A stretch of 64,000 nt of DNA from Brevundimonas basaltis (GTDB taxonomy: Bacteria > Pseudomonadota > Alphaproteobacteria > Caulobacterales > Caulobacteraceae): positions 372,001-436,000 of the forward strand of contig NZ_JACHFZ010000001.1 in NCBI RefSeq assembly GCF_014202075.1, written 5' to 3'. The notes beneath the pieces were generated by a model that made no database searches, had not been told where the DNA came from, and saw only the letters and a list, made by a program, of their open reading frames with translations. A program made the translations under genes and the position numbers. Position 1 is the first letter of the stretch, and each line of letters opens with the position of its first letter. This document shows, in pieces, positions 16,876-25,662 of the stretch.

Positions 16876-17384
16876 GCGGCATTGATCTGCCCTTGAGTGA
16901 GCCGGTGCGCCTGCATCAGGTGGGGACGGGGGTGACGCGGACGCTTGAACCGGACGCGGCGGCGCGCGCTCGTATTGCGAAAGCCCTCGACCTGGCCTCG
17001 CTCGAAGCCTTCACCGCGGAGATGACGCTCGCGCCGGTCCCCGGTGGTTGGCGGCTGTCGGGCCGGGTGAAGGCCAGTCTCGCCCAGACCTGTGGCATCA
17101 CCCTGGACCCCCTGCCTGTCGAGGTCGATGCGCCGTTCTCCATCACCCTCGCGGAGGCTTCCGATGAGGACACGGATGAGATCGTCATCACTCTGGACGA
17201 CGAATCGCCCGATCCGGTCGAGGGGGGGCAGGTTGATCTGGGTCTGTATGCCGTCGAACAGCTGGCCCTGCGGTTGGATCCCTTTCCCCGCAAGCCCGGC
17301 GCCGAATTCGTGCAGCCGCCGGAACCGACCGAAATCTCGCCCTTCGCTGTCCTGAAGTCGCTTCGCCCGACCGACGACGGTTGA
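16872..17384 (+). CDS. DUF177 (YceD-like) protein
   Basis: 170 residues, starting at the ATG that overlaps the preceding stop (ATGA). The core fits the DUF177/YceD family linked to large-subunit rRNA metabolism: a hydrophobic strand GGWRLSGRVKASLAQTC near 60-76 with the single conserved cysteine, an acidic linker DEDTDEIVITLDDESPDPVEGGQVDLG near 98-124, and YAVEQLALRLDPFPRKPG. In many bacteria yceD precedes rpmF and plsX. Here rpmF is absent and plsX follows directly. The exact biochemical role is not established. Confidence 0.85.
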   Translation: MSGIDLPLSEPVRLHQVGTGVTRTLEPDAAARARIAKALDLASLEAFTAEMTLAPVPGGWRLSGRVKASLAQTCGITLDPLPVEVDAPFSITLAEASDEDTDEIVITLDDESPDPVEGGQVDLGLYAVEQLALRLDPFPRKPGAEFVQPPEPTEISPFAVLKSLRPTDDG

Positions 17385-17472
17385 CGCAGCGGCGGCGCGG
17401 TTGCATCCCCCCGGTGCGGCGCTATCGTCGTTCAGACAAGCGCCGGCCACGGCGCGACGGAGTCGAAACGGC

Positions 17473-18546
17473 TTGTCATCCCCGGTTCTGATATCGCTCG
17501 ACGCCATGGGCGGGGACCACGGTCCGCCGGTCGTGGTGGCGGGAGTGCGCGACTACCGTAAGCGCCATGGCGGCGAGGGCGTGCGCTTCCTGCTGCACGG
17601 CGAGGAGTCGGCGATCCGGGCGGAGTTGACGCGGAACGCTCTCGGTGACGACGTCTGTGAGGTGCGCCACACCGACAAGGTCGTGGCCATGACCGAGAAG
17701 CCGGCCCAGGCGATGCGCCGCGGCAAGGGCTCCAGCCTGTGGAACGCCGTTGAGGCCGTGAAGGCGGGCGAGGCCGGGGCCGTGGTCTCGGCCGGCAACA
17801 CCGGCGCTCTGATGGCCATCTCCAAGCTGATTCTCCGCATGTCCGCCCATGGGCTTGAACGACCCGCGATCGTCGCCAGCTGGCCGACCCTGCGGGGCGT
17901 CACCGCGGTGCTGGACGTGGGCGCCAACGTCGAGAGCGACGCGGAGCAACTGGTCGAGTTCGCCATCATGGGCGAAGCCTTTCACGCCGCCGTGCATGGC
18001 GGCGACAAGCCGACCATCGGCATCCTCAACGTCGGGTCCGAGGACATGAAGGGCCATGAGGAGGTCCGCGAGGCGGCGCGCATCCTGCGCGAGGGCGGTT
18101 TCGGACTGGCCTACAAGGGCTTCGTCGAGGGCGACGACATCGCCAAGGGCACCGTCGACGTCGTCGTCACCGACGGTTTCACCGGCAATATCGCGCTCAA
18201 GACGGCTGAAGGTGTGGCCCGCTTCATCTCGGCCCTGCTGAAGGAGGCCCTGACCTCCAGCGTCCCTGCAAGGGCGGGAGCCCTGCTGACCCTGCCGGCG
18301 CTGAGGCGGATGCGCCAGAGGATCGACCCGAGCGCGATCAACGGCGGACCGCTGCTGGGTCTGAACGGGATTGTGGTCAAGAGCCACGGCGGGGCCGACG
18401 CCAAGGGATTCGGGAATGCGATCCGTATTGCTGTCGATCTGGCCCGCAGCGACTATCTGAAGAAGGTCAGCGAGAGCCTGAACCGGCTGACCGTCGTTCT
18501 TGAACAGCCGGCCGCAGAAGATGCGGCCATGGAGACTCCCCAGTGA
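17473..18546 (+). CDS. plsX: Phosphate acyltransferase PlsX
   Basis: From the TTG at 17473 the product has 357 residues. It converts acyl-ACP to acyl-phosphate for phospholipid synthesis. ISLDAMGGDHGPPVVVAG near 6-23 is the diagnostic start, and SAGNTGALMAI near 97 and DVVVTDGFTGNIALKTAEGV near 217 are typical. The frame stays open upstream to 17401, but the added residues look non-coding, and GGAG at 17459-17462 fits the TTG with a 10-base spacing. Its stop overlaps the fabH GTG by four bases. Confidence 0.94.
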   Translation: MSSPVLISLDAMGGDHGPPVVVAGVRDYRKRHGGEGVRFLLHGEESAIRAELTRNALGDDVCEVRHTDKVVAMTEKPAQAMRRGKGSSLWNAVEAVKAGEAGAVVSAGNTGALMAISKLILRMSAHGLERPAIVASWPTLRGVTAVLDVGANVESDAEQLVEFAIMGEAFHAAVHGGDKPTIGILNVGSEDMKGHEEVREAARILREGGFGLAYKGFVEGDDIAKGTVDVVVTDGFTGNIALKTAEGVARFISALLKEALTSSVPARAGALLTLPALRRMRQRIDPSAINGGPLLGLNGIVVKSHGGADAKGFGNAIRIAVDLARSDYLKKVSESLNRLTVVLEQPAAEDAAMETPQ

Positions 18547-19520
18547 GCGTCATTCGCAGCGCTGTGACCGGCGTCGGCTCCTATCTGCCGGAACAAGTCG
18601 TGACCAACGCCGACCTGGCCGAGATCGTGGACACCTCGGACGAGTGGATCGTCGAGCGCACCGGCATCCGCCAACGGCACAAGGCGCGCGACGACCAGCC
18701 GACCAGCGATCTGGCCGTCGAGGCGTCGAAACGGGCGCTGGTCGACGCCGGTCGGGTTCCCGCCGACGTTGATCTGATCGTGGTGGCGACGACGACCCCG
18801 GACATGACCTTTCCGTCGGTGGCTTCGATCGTCCAGCGCAAGCTGGGCGTGCCGACCTGCATCGCCTTCGACGTCCAGGCCGTCTGCTCGGGCTTCGTCT
18901 ACGCCCTCAGCGTCGCCGACGGATTTGTGGCGCGGGGGATGGCCAGATGCGCCCTCGTCATCGGCGCCGAGGAAATGACCCGGCTGATGGACTGGTCCGA
19001 CCGCTCGACCTGCGTGCTGTTCGGCGACGGCGCGGGTGCGGTCGTGGTCGAGCCCCGGGAGGGGCAGGGAACCAAGGCCGACAAGGGTCTGCTCGGCTTC
19101 GCCCTGCGCTGCGACGGATCCAAGACCGATCTGCTTTACGTCGACGGCGGGCCCGCGACCACGGGATCGGTCGGCCATCTGCGCATGGCGGGTAATCAGG
19201 TGTTCCGTCACGCCGTGGTCAACATCGCCGAGGCGATCACCGCTTGCTGCGAGGCCTCCGGGATCGAGATCGCCGATGTCGACTGGTTCGTGCCGCACCA
19301 GGCCAATCAGCGGATCATCAAGGGCGTCGGCGACCGGCTGGGGCTGGATGAGGCCAAGGTGATCTCGACCGTCGCCACCCACGCCAATACGTCCGCGGCC
19401 TCGATCCCGCTGGCGCTCGACGCGGCGATCCAGGACGGCCGGATCAAGCGCGGCGATCTGGTTCTGGCCGAAGCCATGGGCGGCGGACTGACCTGGGGCG
19501 CCTGCGCCTTTCGCCTGTAG
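18543..19520 (+). CDS. fabH: Beta-ketoacyl-ACP synthase III
   Basis: 325 residues, normal length. It starts fatty-acid elongation by condensing acetyl-CoA with malonyl-ACP. The catalytic triad is visible as FDVQAVCSGFVYALS (Cys near 113), VPHQANQRIIKG (His near 251) and ATHANTSAASIPLAL (Asn near 281). EWIVERTGIRQRH near 34-46 is the CoA-binding region. It is translationally coupled to plsX. Confidence 0.96.
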   Translation: MSVIRSAVTGVGSYLPEQVVTNADLAEIVDTSDEWIVERTGIRQRHKARDDQPTSDLAVEASKRALVDAGRVPADVDLIVVATTTPDMTFPSVASIVQRKLGVPTCIAFDVQAVCSGFVYALSVADGFVARGMARCALVIGAEEMTRLMDWSDRSTCVLFGDGAGAVVVEPREGQGTKADKGLLGFALRCDGSKTDLLYVDGGPATTGSVGHLRMAGNQVFRHAVVNIAEAITACCEASGIEIADVDWFVPHQANQRIIKGVGDRLGLDEAKVISTVATHANTSAASIPLALDAAIQDGRIKRGDLVLAEAMGGGLTWGACAFRL

Positions 19521-19529
19521 GGCGCATTT

Positions 19530-19549
19530 CGCCTTTCCATTTGAAGGCG
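19530..19549 (+). terminator. Possible terminator after fabH
   Basis: CGCCTT (19530-19535), an 8-base loop and AAGGCG (19544-19549) form a short stem followed by CTTGCTCTTTTA. The stem is only 6 bp, so this may attenuate rather than stop transcription into ihfA 45 bases on. Confidence 0.4.
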
Positions 19550-19594
19550 CTTGCTCTTTTATGGGCGCGACGGACTTGTTGAGGGAGGGGACCA

Positions 19595-19903
19595 TTGGCT
19601 CAGCACCAGACCCTGACGCGGGCGGACCTGTGTGAGGCTGTCCACGAGGAGGTCGGCCTGTCGCGCCAGGAGTGTTCGGCCCTGGTCGAACGGACGCTCG
19701 AACTGATCATAGAGTCGCTCGAGCGTGGAGAGACGGTGAAGCTGTCCGGGTTCGGCGTCTTCCAGGTGCGGGACAAGCGGGCCCGCATGGGCCGCAATCC
19801 CAAGACCGGCGAACCGGCGGCGATCCACCCGCGCCGGGTGATCAGTTTCCGCGCCTCGCAGATCATGAAAGGCCGGGTTCACGACGCCGTCGTGCCCGCC
19901 TGA
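19595..19903 (+). CDS. ihfA: Integration host factor, alpha subunit
   Basis: 102 residues of the HU/IHF fold. [20 protein letters not shown] at the start, [29 protein letters not shown] near 47-75 with the DNA-intercalating NPKTGE arm, and [16 protein letters not shown] near 80-95 identify the alpha subunit. It bends DNA with IHF-beta, encoded elsewhere. The TTG at 19595 follows GAGGGAGGGGACCA. The next gene, a MerR regulator, starts 7 bases after its stop, a pairing conserved in proteobacteria. Confidence 0.95.
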   Translation: MAQHQTLTRADLCEAVHEEVGLSRQECSALVERTLELIIESLERGETVKLSGFGVFQVRDKRARMGRNPKTGEPAAIHPRRVISFRASQIMKGRVHDAVVPA

Positions 19904-19909
19904 CCTCCT

Positions 19910-20335
19910 GTGGCCAAGAGCCCCGACGCCTTTCGCACCATCTCGGAAGCCGCTGACGAAGTCGGCGCGCCGCAGCATGTGCTGCGCTTCTGGGAGACCA
20001 AATTCTCGTTCATCACGCCGCTGAAGCGGGCCGGCGGGCGGCGCTTCTACCGGCCGCAGGACGTGGTGGTGCTGAAGGCGGTCAAGCGGCTGCTTCACAA
20101 GGACGGGCTCACGATCAAGGGCGTGCAGCGGTTGCACCGTGAACAGGGGCTGAAGCGGCTGGCGGCGTATGGCGACCCGGACGAGGCGGTGGCCTTCGAG
20201 CCCGAAGGCGGCGCCGGGCCCGCCCCCACGACAGCGGCGCCGGCCGGCGTTTCGTCGGTTCGGCTGCGTCAGGTTCTGGCCGAGCTGGAGGGCGCGAAGG
20301 CGCGGCTTGAGGCGGTTCTTTCGAGAACCGGCTGA
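19910..20335 (+). CDS. MerR-family transcriptional regulator
   Basis: 141 residues. The N-terminal winged helix has [45 protein letters not shown] near 8-52, the classic MerR recognition region, followed by the dimer helix [20 protein letters not shown]. The C-terminal 60 residues lack metal-binding cysteines and include a low-complexity Gly/Ala/Pro segment and a terminal helix. Homologues downstream of ihfA are common, but their regulon is not assigned. GTG start, coupled to ihfA. Confidence 0.9.
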   Translation: MAKSPDAFRTISEAADEVGAPQHVLRFWETKFSFITPLKRAGGRRFYRPQDVVVLKAVKRLLHKDGLTIKGVQRLHREQGLKRLAAYGDPDEAVAFEPEGGAGPAPTTAAPAGVSSVRLRQVLAELEGAKARLEAVLSRTG

Positions 20336-20351
20336 CGGGTCGCTTTTGGGT

Positions 20352-20380
20352 TTGCGGGCCGGCGGCGCCCCGTCTATAGG
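20352..20380 (+). promoter_or_regulatory. Promoter of tRNA-Pro(GGG)
   Basis: TTGCGG at 20352-20357, a 17-base spacer and TATAGG at 20375-20380 lie just before the tRNA start at 20391. Confidence 0.6.
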
Positions 20381-20390
20381 GAGCGCCTCT

Positions 20391-20467
<77 letters not shown>

Positions 20468-20495
20468 TCTTCCGCAATGAAGACGGTTGGTTGAA

Positions 20496-20520
20496 GGGGT
20501 CGCTTTCGGGCGGCCCCTTT
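20496..20520. terminator. Terminator after tRNA-Pro(GGG), shared with the convergent DUF2842 gene
   Basis: GGGGTCGC (20496-20503), a TTTCGG loop and GCGGCCCC (20510-20517) form an 8-bp stem with one G-T wobble, followed by TTT. It lies between the tRNA and the minus-strand gene ending at 20526. Confidence 0.6.
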
Positions 20521-20525
20521 CCAAT

Positions 20526-20732
20526 TCAGCCGGGCCTTTTGCCGCCCTCGGCCCATTTGAACAGCGGGTAGAGGGGGAGACCCCAGCCGAGGCCGGCGAC
20601 GGCGTAGACGACCAGGTCGATCAGCGGGCCCGGCGGCAGGACGCCGCGCAGGGCGATGGCGCCCCAGATCCAGAAGACCAGGAAGGCCAGAACGCCCAGC
20701 ATGGCGACGAAGCGGCGGGTGCGGGGCCCCAT
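20526..20732 (-). CDS. DUF2842 small membrane protein
   Basis: 68 residues with two membrane helices: [20 protein letters not shown] near 11-30 and [24 protein letters not shown] near 38-61. The spacing and the [12 protein letters not shown] end fit the DUF2842 family of alphaproteobacterial inner-membrane proteins of unknown function. The ATG is one base past the stop of the upstream minus-strand gene, so the two form an operon. Confidence 0.8.
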   Translation of the reverse strand: MGPRTRRFVAMLGVLAFLVFWIWGAIALRGVLPPGPLIDLVVYAVAGLGWGLPLYPLFKWAEGGKRPG

Positions 20733-20733
20733 G

Positions 20734-20985
20734 TCAGCGCTTGGTCCTAAACAGGAAGAAGGCGGCGAGGGCGATGACCGAGGCGGCCAGCGACCAGCCG
20801 ACCCAGGTCCAGCCGTCCATGGTCGAGACCGCGAAGACGCGGATGGCGAGGAACCAGCCGGCCACGGCGGCGACGCCCGAGACCAGCGAAGTGGCGAACA
20901 GGCCGCGGCGACCGGTCAGCTGGTCGGCGGTCCAGGCCAGGGCGAAGGCGCCGAGAACGGCGATGACGATGTCGGCATGTTGCAA
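20734..20985 (-). CDS. Small integral membrane protein, unknown function
   Basis: 83 residues from the TTG at 20985, which has GGAGAA at a 5-base spacing. An ATG at 21054 in the same frame would add 23 residues that do not look like a signal or helix, so I prefer the TTG. The product starts [18 protein letters not shown] and has about three hydrophobic segments, with [28 protein letters not shown] in the middle and a basic FLFRTKR tail. The small glycine-rich membrane topology resembles transglycosylase-associated (GlsB/YeaQ) proteins, but I cannot place it firmly. Co-transcribed with the DUF2842 gene. Confidence 0.65.
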   Translation of the reverse strand: MQHADIVIAVLGAFALAWTADQLTGRRGLFATSLVSGVAAVAGWFLAIRVFAVSTMDGWTWVGWSLAASVIALAAFFLFRTKR

Positions 20986-21120
20986 CCGCGTTCTCCAGAC
21001 CTGCGGCGCCGCGACGCCGAAAACCGACTCGATCTCGCCTTCGTGGGCGGGCATACCGCTCAATCGGGCGTCGGACCAGCGGCGCCCGCCCAGTGTAACG
21101 GTCGGGATAGCGGGCGTCGA

Positions 21121-22188
21121 ATGCAGCGTTTCATCGGGCGGGATCAGAGCAGGACGATCGCGATCTGGCTGTTCGTCACGGCGGCGCTGGTGTTCGCGAT
21201 GGTGGTCGTCGGCGGAATCACCCGCCTGACCGGTTCGGGTCTGTCGATCACCGAGTGGAAGCCGATCATGGGCGCCGTGCCGCCGATGAGCGCGGCCGAT
21301 TGGGCCGAGGCGTTCGAGAAATATCGGGCCATTCCCCAGTACGAGCAGGTCAACGCCGGCATGACCTTGGGCGAGTTCAAGGGCATCTTCTGGTGGGAGT
21401 GGATTCACCGGCAGCTCGGGCGGCTGATCGGGTTCGTCTTCGCCGCGCCGTTCGCCGTCTTCCTCGTCCTGCGGCGGATGCCGCGGCGGCTGATCTGGCG
21501 CTGCGCGGTGCTGCTGGGGCTGGGCGGACTGCAGGGATTGATCGGCTGGTGGATGGTGTCCAGCGGGCTGAGCGAGCGGGTCGATGTGGCCCCGGAGCGG
21601 CTGGCGACGCACCTGGGTCTGGCCCTGCTGATCTTCGCGGGGCTGATCTGGACCGGGCTGGAGGCGTGGAACGGCGAGGAGCATTCGCGCCATCCGGTCG
21701 GCTGGAGTCGGGGAGCGGCGATCCTGCTGGCGGCGGTGTTCGTGCAATGCCTGCTGGGCGGGCTGGTGGCGGGGGCCAAGGCCGGGCTGGTCTACACCGA
21801 CTGGCCGATGATGAACGGGCAATGGCTCGCGCCGGTCGAGTGGGGCGCCGGGGGGCTGGCCTTCCTGCACGATCAGGCGCTGGTGCAGTTCAATCACCGG
21901 ATCGTGGCCTACGGCCTGCTGATCGGGGGCACGGTCTATGCGGTCCAGGCGTGGCGCTGGCGGCTGGCCGAAGGGCTGGGAATGTCGGCGTTCGCGCTGG
22001 CGGCGGCGCTGTGGCTGCAGGCGGCGCTGGGCGTCGTCACCCTGATCAACGCCGTACCGCTGTGGCTGGGGGCGCTGCATCAGGCCGGAGCGGCGCTGGT
22101 GCTGGCGACGGCGACGGTGAACCTGTGGCTGGTCCGGCGATCGCAGCCGCGCCTGTTCATGTCCGGACCGAGGTCCACGGGCCTCTGA
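21121..22188 (+). CDS. ctaA: Haem A synthase (COX15/CtaA)
   Basis: 355 residues with eight predicted membrane helices. It oxidises the haem O methyl group to give haem A for aa3-type oxidases. [25 protein letters not shown] near 33-57 is the strongest signature. The paired histidine segments [12 protein letters not shown] near 96, [10 protein letters not shown] near 160, [12 protein letters not shown] near 258 and [12 protein letters not shown] near 320 are haem ligands of the family. It overlaps the convergent PhoX gene by 32 bases. Confidence 0.95.
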   Translation: MQRFIGRDQSRTIAIWLFVTAALVFAMVVVGGITRLTGSGLSITEWKPIMGAVPPMSAADWAEAFEKYRAIPQYEQVNAGMTLGEFKGIFWWEWIHRQLGRLIGFVFAAPFAVFLVLRRMPRRLIWRCAVLLGLGGLQGLIGWWMVSSGLSERVDVAPERLATHLGLALLIFAGLIWTGLEAWNGEEHSRHPVGWSRGAAILLAAVFVQCLLGGLVAGAKAGLVYTDWPMMNGQWLAPVEWGAGGLAFLHDQALVQFNHRIVAYGLLIGGTVYAVQAWRWRLAEGLGMSAFALAAALWLQAALGVVTLINAVPLWLGALHQAGAALVLATATVNLWLVRRSQPRLFMSGPRSTGL

Positions 22189-23542
22189 TCGCGAAGGTGA
22201 TGCCCGGATACATGATGTTGACGAACAGCACCGCGCCGTCGGGTGAAAACACTGCACCGGCGAACTCGGAATTGCCGGTGAAGACGTTGCGACCGATCAC
22301 ATAGACCCGGCCGTCCGGGGTGACGCCCTTCAGATGGTTGCGGGTGTCGCTCGAATAGTTGTCCTCGCAGACGATCAGATGGCCCCAGGGCGCGACGATG
22401 AGGTTGTCGCCCATGTTCATCGTCCGCTCATCGGCGCTTTCGAGGAACAGCTGTATGCGGCCGCCGTCGCGGGCGGAGGGTACGTAGCGCAGGATCTGGC
22501 CCCGACGCAGCGGGCCGCCCGAGGTGGCGGTCATATAGAGTTCGCCATCGCCCCAGAATATCCCCTCGCCGCGGGCCACCAGGGCGGCGCCGTCGGCGTG
22601 GCCGCGCCTGCGCAGGTCGCCGTTGGGCGATTCGACGTCCTCGAGATCGATCCAGACCACGTCGCGCCAATCGCCCACGGCCCACTCGCGGGTGTCGTGA
22701 TTGGTGGTGTCCGCGCCCGGCTTGCCCTTGAAGGCCATGGCCTGAAGCCTGCCCCCCTGCGCCAGTCTGCCCGGCGTCGTGGGGAGGAAGCGATAGAACA
22801 GGCCGTCGTTCTTGTCCTCGGTCAGATAGACGATGCCCGTGCGGGGATCGATGCAGACCGCCTCATGATCAAACCGGCCCATGGCCTTGAGCGGGACGGG
22901 ATCGACAAGGCCGGAGGCGGTGGCGGGCACCTCGAAAACGAAGCCGTGGGGTTTGGTCACGTCGGCGTCAGCGGGGGTCTGCTCGGTCTCCTCGCAGGTC
23001 AGCCAGCTGCCCCAGGGGGTATGGCCGCCGCAGCAGTTGGTCGAGGTGCCGGCCAGCGACAGGTGCTGGCTGATCGTCCTGCGGGTCTGGAGATCGTAGA
23101 CCAGGGTGGTGGTCCCGCCGGGCAGGGCGCGGCCGTCCTTGTAGGTGTCGTAGCCCCTCGCCGGGTCGAGCAGGCCGATGCGTTCCTGGTGAAAGCCGCC
23201 GGGGCCGAGATTGCGGTGCAGGGCGCTGGAACCCTTGAGTTCGTGGTTGCGGACGAGCGCCACCTTGCCGTCGCCGAGATCGAAACAACCCATGCCGTCG
23301 GGCTGGCCGGGGACGAACAGGCCGTCGTCCATGGTGTCGCCGCTCTGGGAGATGACCTGGTAGGTGAAGCCCCCGGGCAGGTCGAGGAGGCGGTCGGGGT
23401 CGCGGACGAGCGGTCCGTATCCGTGGACCTCGTTGACATAGGTCTCTTCTGACGCCGCCTGGGCGTGGACATTGCGGGCGAGGCCCGAGAAGGCGAGGGC
23501 GGCGGCCGAGCCGGTGAGAAGGTCGCGGCGTTGCAGGCGCAT
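22157..23542 (-). CDS. PhoX-type phosphatase (DUF839), Tat-exported
   Basis: 461 residues. The N terminus [28 protein letters not shown] has a twin-arginine motif and a cleavage site, so it is exported folded. The mature part has the PhoX/DUF839 beta-propeller outline: [22 protein letters not shown], then [31 protein letters not shown] near 167-187, [22 protein letters not shown] near 235-256, and a C-terminal [18 protein letters not shown]. Family members hydrolyse phosphoesters with calcium and iron cofactors. The ATG follows CGGAG at a 5-base spacing. No neighbouring phosphate genes were seen, so substrate and regulation are open. Confidence 0.85.
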   Translation of the reverse strand: MRLQRRDLLTGSAAALAFSGLARNVHAQAASEETYVNEVHGYGPLVRDPDRLLDLPGGFTYQVISQSGDTMDDGLFVPGQPDGMGCFDLGDGKVALVRNHELKGSSALHRNLGPGGFHQERIGLLDPARGYDTYKDGRALPGGTTTLVYDLQTRRTISQHLSLAGTSTNCCGGHTPWGSWLTCEETEQTPADADVTKPHGFVFEVPATASGLVDPVPLKAMGRFDHEAVCIDPRTGIVYLTEDKNDGLFYRFLPTTPGRLAQGGRLQAMAFKGKPGADTTNHDTREWAVGDWRDVVWIDLEDVESPNGDLRRRGHADGAALVARGEGIFWGDGELYMTATSGGPLRRGQILRYVPSARDGGRIQLFLESADERTMNMGDNLIVAPWGHLIVCEDNYSSDTRNHLKGVTPDGRVYVIGRNVFTGNSEFAGAVFSPDGAVLFVNIMYPGITFAIRGPWTSVRT

Positions 23543-23870
23543 GGAGACTCCGGGGAGGGGCAGAGCGGTTATGACGGGGCGGACAGCGCTGGTCATCATG
23601 GTTCTGTGACGGCGGGCCCGTTCCGGCCCGGGGAGCGGGATGACAAGGCGCGGGCCATCGTCCTCCGGGGCGCGAGCCGCGGAAGGTGGGGAGGGCGCGG
23701 GACAGCCGGGCCTCGCCCGGTTGAGATGTGAGTACCGTTTCGACGAGACAGACTGTCCCGCGCGGTCGTTATCCACGCGCCCTCCGGCTGGCGGCCCTGT
23801 CATTCGAGCCTTGCCGGATCACCGCCAGGGCCATTGCTGAACCCGACGCGGGGCGGACATGACGGCATGT

Positions 23871-23884
23871 TGCTGACGTCAGCA
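23871..23884. promoter_or_regulatory. 14-base perfect palindrome
   Basis: TGCTGACGTCAGCA reads the same on both strands. It is 329 bases upstream of the phosphatase ATG. It has no coding context and looks like a binding site for a dimeric regulator, which cannot be named. Confidence 0.4.
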
Positions 23885-24192
23885 GCCCGCTTCCATTAGC
23901 GCGCGGCGAGCAAGCGGGCAGGATCCATCCCTGCCCGACGAGGACCCCCGGACTCTCCGTCGCCCGGGCTTCATCGCTCGACCACAGCCCGCCGACATCG
24001 AGAACGTGGATCCGACGCCCTCCCCACCGACGGGATGGGAAGAGTGTAGACCGGCCCGTTTATGCGGATGGAAGATCGATTTTAGATTCGGCTATGTGGC
24101 GGAAAAGGCCGGAGATCGTCCGCTGAACCCGACTATAATTTCGCGGATTGTCAGCACAGCGACATGGGCTGGCGGCGGGTTTTGGCAGTCGA

Positions 24193-24374
24193 GGTTCGTC
24201 ACAACGGGCACAACGAAAGGTCACGACGGACACGACGGGGTCGGCGGGCCGGCGGCGACCGTCAGGGAGACGCAACCAATGGATTGCGGGCAAGGGCCCG
24301 CGAAGGCGAAGCGGGCGCGGTCCCGTCGTGTTCGTTGTGACTTCTCTTCTTCGCCGTGGTCGTTGTGACGAACC
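24193..24374. repeat. Long imperfect inverted repeat (MITE-like intergenic element)
   Basis: The left arm begins GGTTCGTCACAACG (24193) and the right arm ends CGTTGTGACGAACC (24374), a perfect 14-base terminal inverted repeat. The arms, about 48-53 bases each, stay complementary with small insertions and contain 9-base units of the type CACAACGRR/CACGACGGA. The centre (24241-24320) holds a GCGGGC-AAGG-GCCCGC hairpin at 24286-24301. No transposase is present. Confidence 0.7.
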
Positions 24375-24413
24375 AGCCGGAGCCGTCCTGACGCTCATTC
24401 AGATGCGGTATTT

Positions 24414-24427
24414 TCATACCGGTGTCA
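24414..24427. promoter_or_regulatory. Operator-like ACCGGT palindrome
   Basis: TCATACCGGTGTCA is a near-palindrome centred on ACCGGT, similar to LacI/GalR-family operators such as TGACACCGGTGTCA. A second small inverted repeat, CGGTAT-TTTC-ATACCG (24406-24421), overlaps it. No sugar-metabolism gene is adjacent. Confidence 0.3.
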
Positions 24428-24479
24428 GATTGCCGCGTAATAACAATACACTAGCCCTCACTGAGCGCCGCAACATGCC

Positions 24480-24508
24480 TTGACCGCACCCCCCGCTTCC
24501 TCTATCAG
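24480..24508 (+). promoter_or_regulatory. rplM-rpsI promoter
   Basis: TTGACC (24480-24485), a 17-base spacer and TATCAG (24503-24508) give a good housekeeping promoter 63 bases before the rplM ATG. The leader contains GGGAGG...CCTCCC, which could fold as a 6-bp stem. Confidence 0.6.
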
Positions 24509-24571
24509 CGCGCCTTCCGCTCATCCCGGTCACGGGAGGGGCATCCGTCCGTCCTCCCAGGAACCCTCGTC

Positions 24572-25048
24572 ATGCTGAAGAGCACCACGGCTTCGCTGAA
24601 GCCGGCCGAGGTCGAGAAGAAGTGGATCCACATCGACGCCGAAGGCGTCGTGGTGGGCCGTCTCGCGACCTTCATCGCCAACCGTCTGCGCGGCAAGCAC
24701 CGCGGCGACTACACCCCGCACGTCGATTGCGGCGACTATGTCGTCGTCACCAACGTCGACAAGGTGGTGTTCACCGGCAAGAAGAACACCGACAAGATCT
24801 ACTACCGCCACACCGGCCACCCGGGCGGCGTCAAGCAGACGACCCCGGAGAAGGTGCTGAACGGCCGCTTCCCCGAGCGCGTGCTCGAGAAGGCCGTTGA
24901 GCGCATGCTGCCGAAAGAAAGCCCGCTGGCTCGCAAGCAGATGACGCACCTGCGCCTGTTCGCCGGCGCCACGCACACCCACGAAGCCCAGTCGCCCGAG
25001 ACGATCGACTTCAAGTCGGCCTCTCCCAAGAACACCCGGAGCGTCTGA
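24572..25048 (+). CDS. rplM: 50S ribosomal protein L13
   Basis: 158 residues. [29 protein letters not shown] near 15-43, [33 protein letters not shown] near 52-84 and [21 protein letters not shown] near 109-129 are the L13 signature. AGGAACCCTCGTC precedes the ATG. It forms the conserved two-gene operon with rpsI, 2 bases downstream. Confidence 0.98.
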   Translation: MLKSTTASLKPAEVEKKWIHIDAEGVVVGRLATFIANRLRGKHRGDYTPHVDCGDYVVVTNVDKVVFTGKKNTDKIYYRHTGHPGGVKQTTPEKVLNGRFPERVLEKAVERMLPKESPLARKQMTHLRLFAGATHTHEAQSPETIDFKSASPKNTRSV

Positions 25049-25050
25049 GC

Positions 25051-25590
25051 ATGACCGACGTGACTGCTGAAAACACCGCCGCCGACACCCCGGCCGCCGA
25101 CGCGCCCGCCGCCGAGGCCCTGACCGGCTTCGACGCCCTGAAGAGCATGCAGACCCCGGGCGCCGGCGAGGAACACCCCGTCTACGTCCAGAAGCTGGAC
25201 GCCCAGGGCCGCGCCTATTCGACCGGCAAGCGCAAGAACGCCATCGCCCGCGTGTGGATCAAGCCCGGCTCGGGCAAGATCACCATCAACGGCAAGGATC
25301 AGATGCAGTATTTCGCCCGCGAAATCCTGCGCATGATGATCGCCCAGCCGCTGGAAGTGACCGACCGCGTCACCCAGTTCGACGTCGTCTGCACGGTCGA
25401 GGGCTCGGGCCTGTCCGGCCAGGCCGGCGCCATCCGCCACGGCCTGTCGCACGCCCTGACTCACTATGAGCCGGAGCTGCGCAAGGTTCTGAAGCCGCAC
25501 GGCTTCCTGACCCGCGACGCCCGCGTCGTCGAGCGCAAGAAGTACGGCCGCGCCAAGGCCCGCAAGTCCTTCCAGTTCTCGAAGCGCTAG
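25051..25590 (+). CDS. rpsI: 30S ribosomal protein S9
   Basis: 179 residues, longer than the roughly 130 of most S9 proteins, because of a 45-residue Ala/Pro/Glu-rich N-terminal extension ([19 protein letters not shown]). The S9 core starts at [29 protein letters not shown] near 52-80 and ends in [17 protein letters not shown], the tail that reaches the P-site tRNA. Such acidic or alanine-rich extensions are usual in alphaproteobacterial S9. Confidence 0.97.
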   Translation: MTDVTAENTAADTPAADAPAAEALTGFDALKSMQTPGAGEEHPVYVQKLDAQGRAYSTGKRKNAIARVWIKPGSGKITINGKDQMQYFAREILRMMIAQPLEVTDRVTQFDVVCTVEGSGLSGQAGAIRHGLSHALTHYEPELRKVLKPHGFLTRDARVVERKKYGRAKARKSFQFSKR

Positions 25591-25616
25591 GCCGTTTCAC
25601 GATACGGTTTGGAATG

Positions 25617-25647
25617 GGGCGCTTCGGGAAACCGGAGCGCCCTTTTT
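25617..25647 (+). terminator. Intrinsic terminator of rplM-rpsI
   Basis: GGGCGCTTCGG, a GAAA tetraloop and CCGGAGCGCCC pair along 11 bases with one wobble, directly followed by TTTTTCTTTT. This is the clearest intrinsic terminator in the window. Confidence 0.92.
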
Positions 25648-25662
25648 CTTTTGGAGTTTGCT

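Larger units (their letters stand above)
23543..24571. other. 1-kb intergenic region between the phosphatase gene and rplM
   Basis: No credible gene lies here; short frames on both strands are low-complexity and start without ribosome binding sites. It contains the leader of the minus-strand phosphatase gene, a 14-base perfect palindrome at 23871-23884, a long imperfect inverted repeat at 24193-24374, an AT-richer stretch with an operator-like ACCGGT palindrome at 24414-24427, and the rplM promoter at 24480-24508. Confidence 0.7.

Noticed and set aside
23600..23830. Pho box upstream of the PhoX-type phosphatase
   Set aside because: Only a single CTGTCAT half-site is visible near 23807, with no properly spaced second half.
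24060..24483. Small open frames on both strands across the inverted repeat
   Set aside because: They translate the repeat units into repetitive Val/Ser/Arg-rich peptides, have no ribosome binding sites, and are explained by the element.
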